Below, piece by piece: positions 61,505-64,000 of a stretch of DNA of 64,000 nucleotides. The DNA comes from Progne subis subis. Its lineage: Eukaryota > Chordata > Aves > Passeriformes > Hirundinidae. The notes under the pieces are model-generated. The model was given only the letters and a program-made list of their open reading frames with translations. It did no database searches and was not told the DNA's origin. The DNA lies in the NCBI GenBank assembly GCA_022316685.1, contig JAKJHU010000184.1, forward strand, positions 594,138-658,137. The letters run 5' to 3'. Each line of letters opens with the position of its first letter. The first letter of the stretch is position 1. The position numbers and the translations under genes were made by a program.

Positions 61505-63499
61505 GGCTGGGTAATTGAAGTACAGCTGGGGGGACTGCAGTTCACCAGTGCAGTTGGTATTTATGTGATCCCATTTCAAGGAGTAATAGACTTAAGAAAG
61601 CACAGTTTTAAGGGAAACAGATGTCTGGAAACAGCTGATTAATTTGGGCTGAATTTTCAAACACTCATTTAACTTACAAGCTCTTTAAAGTGGATTCTTT
61701 AATTTAGTGTTTCGCATCTTAAACATTTGTAGTCAAAATCTTATTTCAGTTAAAGATGCGTGTGTATAAAGTGATACTTTTAAATTCAGTGGAGCTCTGC
61801 AAATGAACATGCTCAGAGACCAGAATATGCAAAGTTGCAGAGTGCTGCAAGTAATGTTAATTTGACTTTCTTATTTCCAGGGCTGGTAACATTTTTTGAG
61901 TAACATGAAATTCTGCTGCATCCAAGAGGATCCTCTTGCAGTGCAGAGTTTAGCAGGATGAGTAAGCCAACTGAGTGCTAAATTTGGGTGCTTTAGACAG
62001 TGTGACTCCAGTGTAACTGCTGCAGGGTGGAGTTTGCCCAGGTGTGTGCAGGGGTGGGTCTGTTCCTTGTCTGCTTGTCCAGACTTGGTCCATCTAAAGC
62101 TGTTCCAAAGGCACCAGAGAGGGAAGTTTGGTTTAAAGCATGTGTCAGGTTTCTTGTACTATTTCATATCTGATTTCCAAACAGGTGATGCTGAGTAAGC
62201 AATTACAATTAATATTATTGTATTTATTTGTGTCTTGGGACTATGATGTTAATATTTTAGAATGTGCCTGGCCTTCTAAAGGGTGGGGGTGCACGTGCTG
62301 TTGATTTAATTTAAATAAGCACTGAAGCCCACTTTTCTGCTATGGCTTAAGCCCCCTGGATGGATTCGGCCTCTGGAGGAGCTGCTCCAGGCTCTGGCTG
62401 CGTGCACAGGGTGTGGAAGGGGACTGTTCTCCTGTGCAGGAGGACAGGGACACAACCCCTTCGAGCTCACAGCTTTCACCCCCATGGCAGCCTCCTGCTT
62501 TTGCTGAGGAAATCATTCCAGCAGTGTTCTCTTGCCCAGCAACTTTCCTTCCACATCTTAGATGCACCAGGATAAACAACCGTGGAGTGTTGTTAGGGAT
62601 AGATATTTGTCCCTTGAAGTTTCTCTAGCATTTGTTAGTTTTTCCATTCCATTTCCACTTCTTCCAAGGAAGCTATTCCAACTACAGCAGCAGTGATTTT
62701 TGTGATAAGTGATTAGGTTAATTTGTTGTGGGGTTTTTTTTAATGTTTAAATTGATGCCTTCTTAGATGCTTTCCTTCCATGGGCTTTTCCCAGCCATGC
62801 TCTGGCGCCTCCTGTCTGTATCACTTTGTGGTGATCCAAGCTGTGGATAGCAAATGCTGTTTGTGTGGGGCCAGAGAAGACAGAATTTTTACCCCCTCCA
62901 CAGCAGAAACAAACCCTGGCTGCTCTCAGACAGTTAATTATCTTAATTGAGTTCTCACTATTTATGAACAGATCTTTAATTCATCTTTCCTCTTACCTTC
63001 AGGTTTGTCCCCAGTCCTTCCCCATGTGTGAGACGAGGTGATTTCTACACACAGGCTGTGCAGTGCACAGATGGATCTGACAGCTATGCCATATTCTCCC
63101 ACCAAAATTGACAGGATAATAAGTGGAGATCTTGTTAAACTTGGCTGTGTTACCATTGGTGCTTGTTTGCTAATATTTCACAGTGAGGCAGACAGACTGG
63201 CTGACAGGGCTTTGCTGAATGCATTGGCAGCAGCCTTTTCTTAGCTTAAAGAAAAAAGAAGGAAAAAGGACAAGGTTCCTGGAGACCTTGCCAAGACAGG
63301 TCCAGAATATGATGGGGGAGCTCAGGGGCTGAGGGAGCCCAGGGCTGCCCATCTGCCATGGACCTGACCCTCCTGCCAAAGGCTTTTCCATCCAGGCAGC
63401 TCCTGAGCTGCCCAGGGTTACACACAAAGCTTTGTTTGGCAGAAGCTGGGAATCTCTGCACATCATGTATCAGCAGCTGCAGCCACTGCTGAATTCTGG

Positions 63500-63692
63500 G
63501 CACTCCTAGGCATACCTGGGCACTCCTTGGTAACTCCTGGGCACACCTGGGCACTCCTGGGCACACCTGGGCATTCCTGGGCACTCCTTGGTAACTCCTG
63601 GGCACACCTGGCTACACCTGGGCATTCCTGGGCACTCCTGAGCACACCTGGGCACTCCTTGGTAACTCCTGGGCACACCTGGGCACTCCTGG
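63500..63692 (+). repeat. 10-11 bp minisatellite
   Basis: Units CCTGGGCACA, CCTGGGCACT and CTTGGTAACT, about 18 copies, with a longer repeated block (CACTCCTTGGTAACTCCTGG) at about 50-70 bp intervals. Confidence 0.93.
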
Positions 63693-64000
63693 GCCCGGGG
63701 GACTCAGAGGCAGCAGGGATGGGCCCGGCTGGCAGCAGCAGCAGGGAAAGATTTGCCAGAAACCCCTCGGGTTGAACTTGGCCCCCTGAGCCGCACAAAC
63801 AGCTGCGTGGAGCTGGGCACAAGAACTGGAGAGCTGCCAGACAGACGCTCGTTAAAGTTTAATTAATCTCTCAGACACCGAGGTGGATCCAGCTCTGGGG
63901 CTCGCACACCCGGGTTCTGTCACTGCCCTGTCTGTGCTGCTGGTGCTGGCAGGGACCTCGAGTGTGTGCCGGACAGATCTGTCCCAGCTGTGGCGTCACC

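Larger units (their letters stand above)
58576..64000. other. Downstream intergenic sequence
   Basis: In mammals the next gene beyond the PLCH1 3' end is MME, on the opposite strand. I found no MME exon here. The stretch has small repeats listed separately and otherwise only chance ORFs. Confidence 0.5.

Overview
This window is vertebrate nuclear DNA, most probably from a bird. The evidence is one large multi-exon gene with consensus GT-AG introns, several CR1-type LINE 3' fragments (the dominant avian retroposon), GC-rich minisatellites and compact introns. No bacterial-type operon, CRISPR array or complete mobile element is present.

The gene is PLCH1 (phosphoinositide phospholipase C eta-1), on the plus strand. 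I could place 21 of its 22 splice junctions with exact, phase-consistent boundaries; the remaining one, the exon 12 donor, is ambiguous by 11 nt. Two mutually exclusive first coding exons exist, at 13462-13540 and 21651-21693, and both end in phase 1 with a G. Common exons 2-23 run from 32552 to 57014. Exons 2-3 encode the PH domain, 4-6 the EF hands, 7-10 the X half of the catalytic barrel, 10-13 the acidic X-Y linker, 14-16 the Y half, 17-21 the C2 domain, and 22-23 the long C-terminal tail ending PEIYFLLRL. All recognised PLC catalytic and calcium-ligand residues are present.

Layout: 1-1777 is upstream intergenic sequence. 1778-3260 holds a CR1 fragment, a CpG island with a minisatellite, and a probable non-coding first exon ending at 2827. 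3261-13422 is intron or intergenic sequence with a 77-bp minisatellite. 13423-13540 is alternative first coding exon 1a. 20990-21693 is a second CpG island with alternative first exon 1b. 21694-32551 is the long intron 1, which contains an 18-bp minisatellite of about 1.1 kb. 32552-57014 holds the common exons. 57015 to about 58560 is the 3' UTR, which opens with a minisatellite. The remainder is downstream intergenic sequence in which I recognise no gene.

The most unusual signal is that the reading frame is perfect through the catalytic core (about 2.6 kb) except for one missing base in exon 12, while the tail exons 22-23 (about 2.4 kb) change frame about eight times although homology to the PLCH1 tail continues across the breaks. 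In exon 12 an upstream cryptic donor would restore the frame exactly. Either the assembly has clustered homopolymer errors, or the tail is really decaying or truncated. Other points of interest are upstream ORFs overlapping both alternative start codons, minisatellites that begin at the splice donors of exons 7, 13 and 14 (one copying the donor site itself), and a 162-bp higher-order structure in the 18-bp minisatellite. I found no convincing new biological system.
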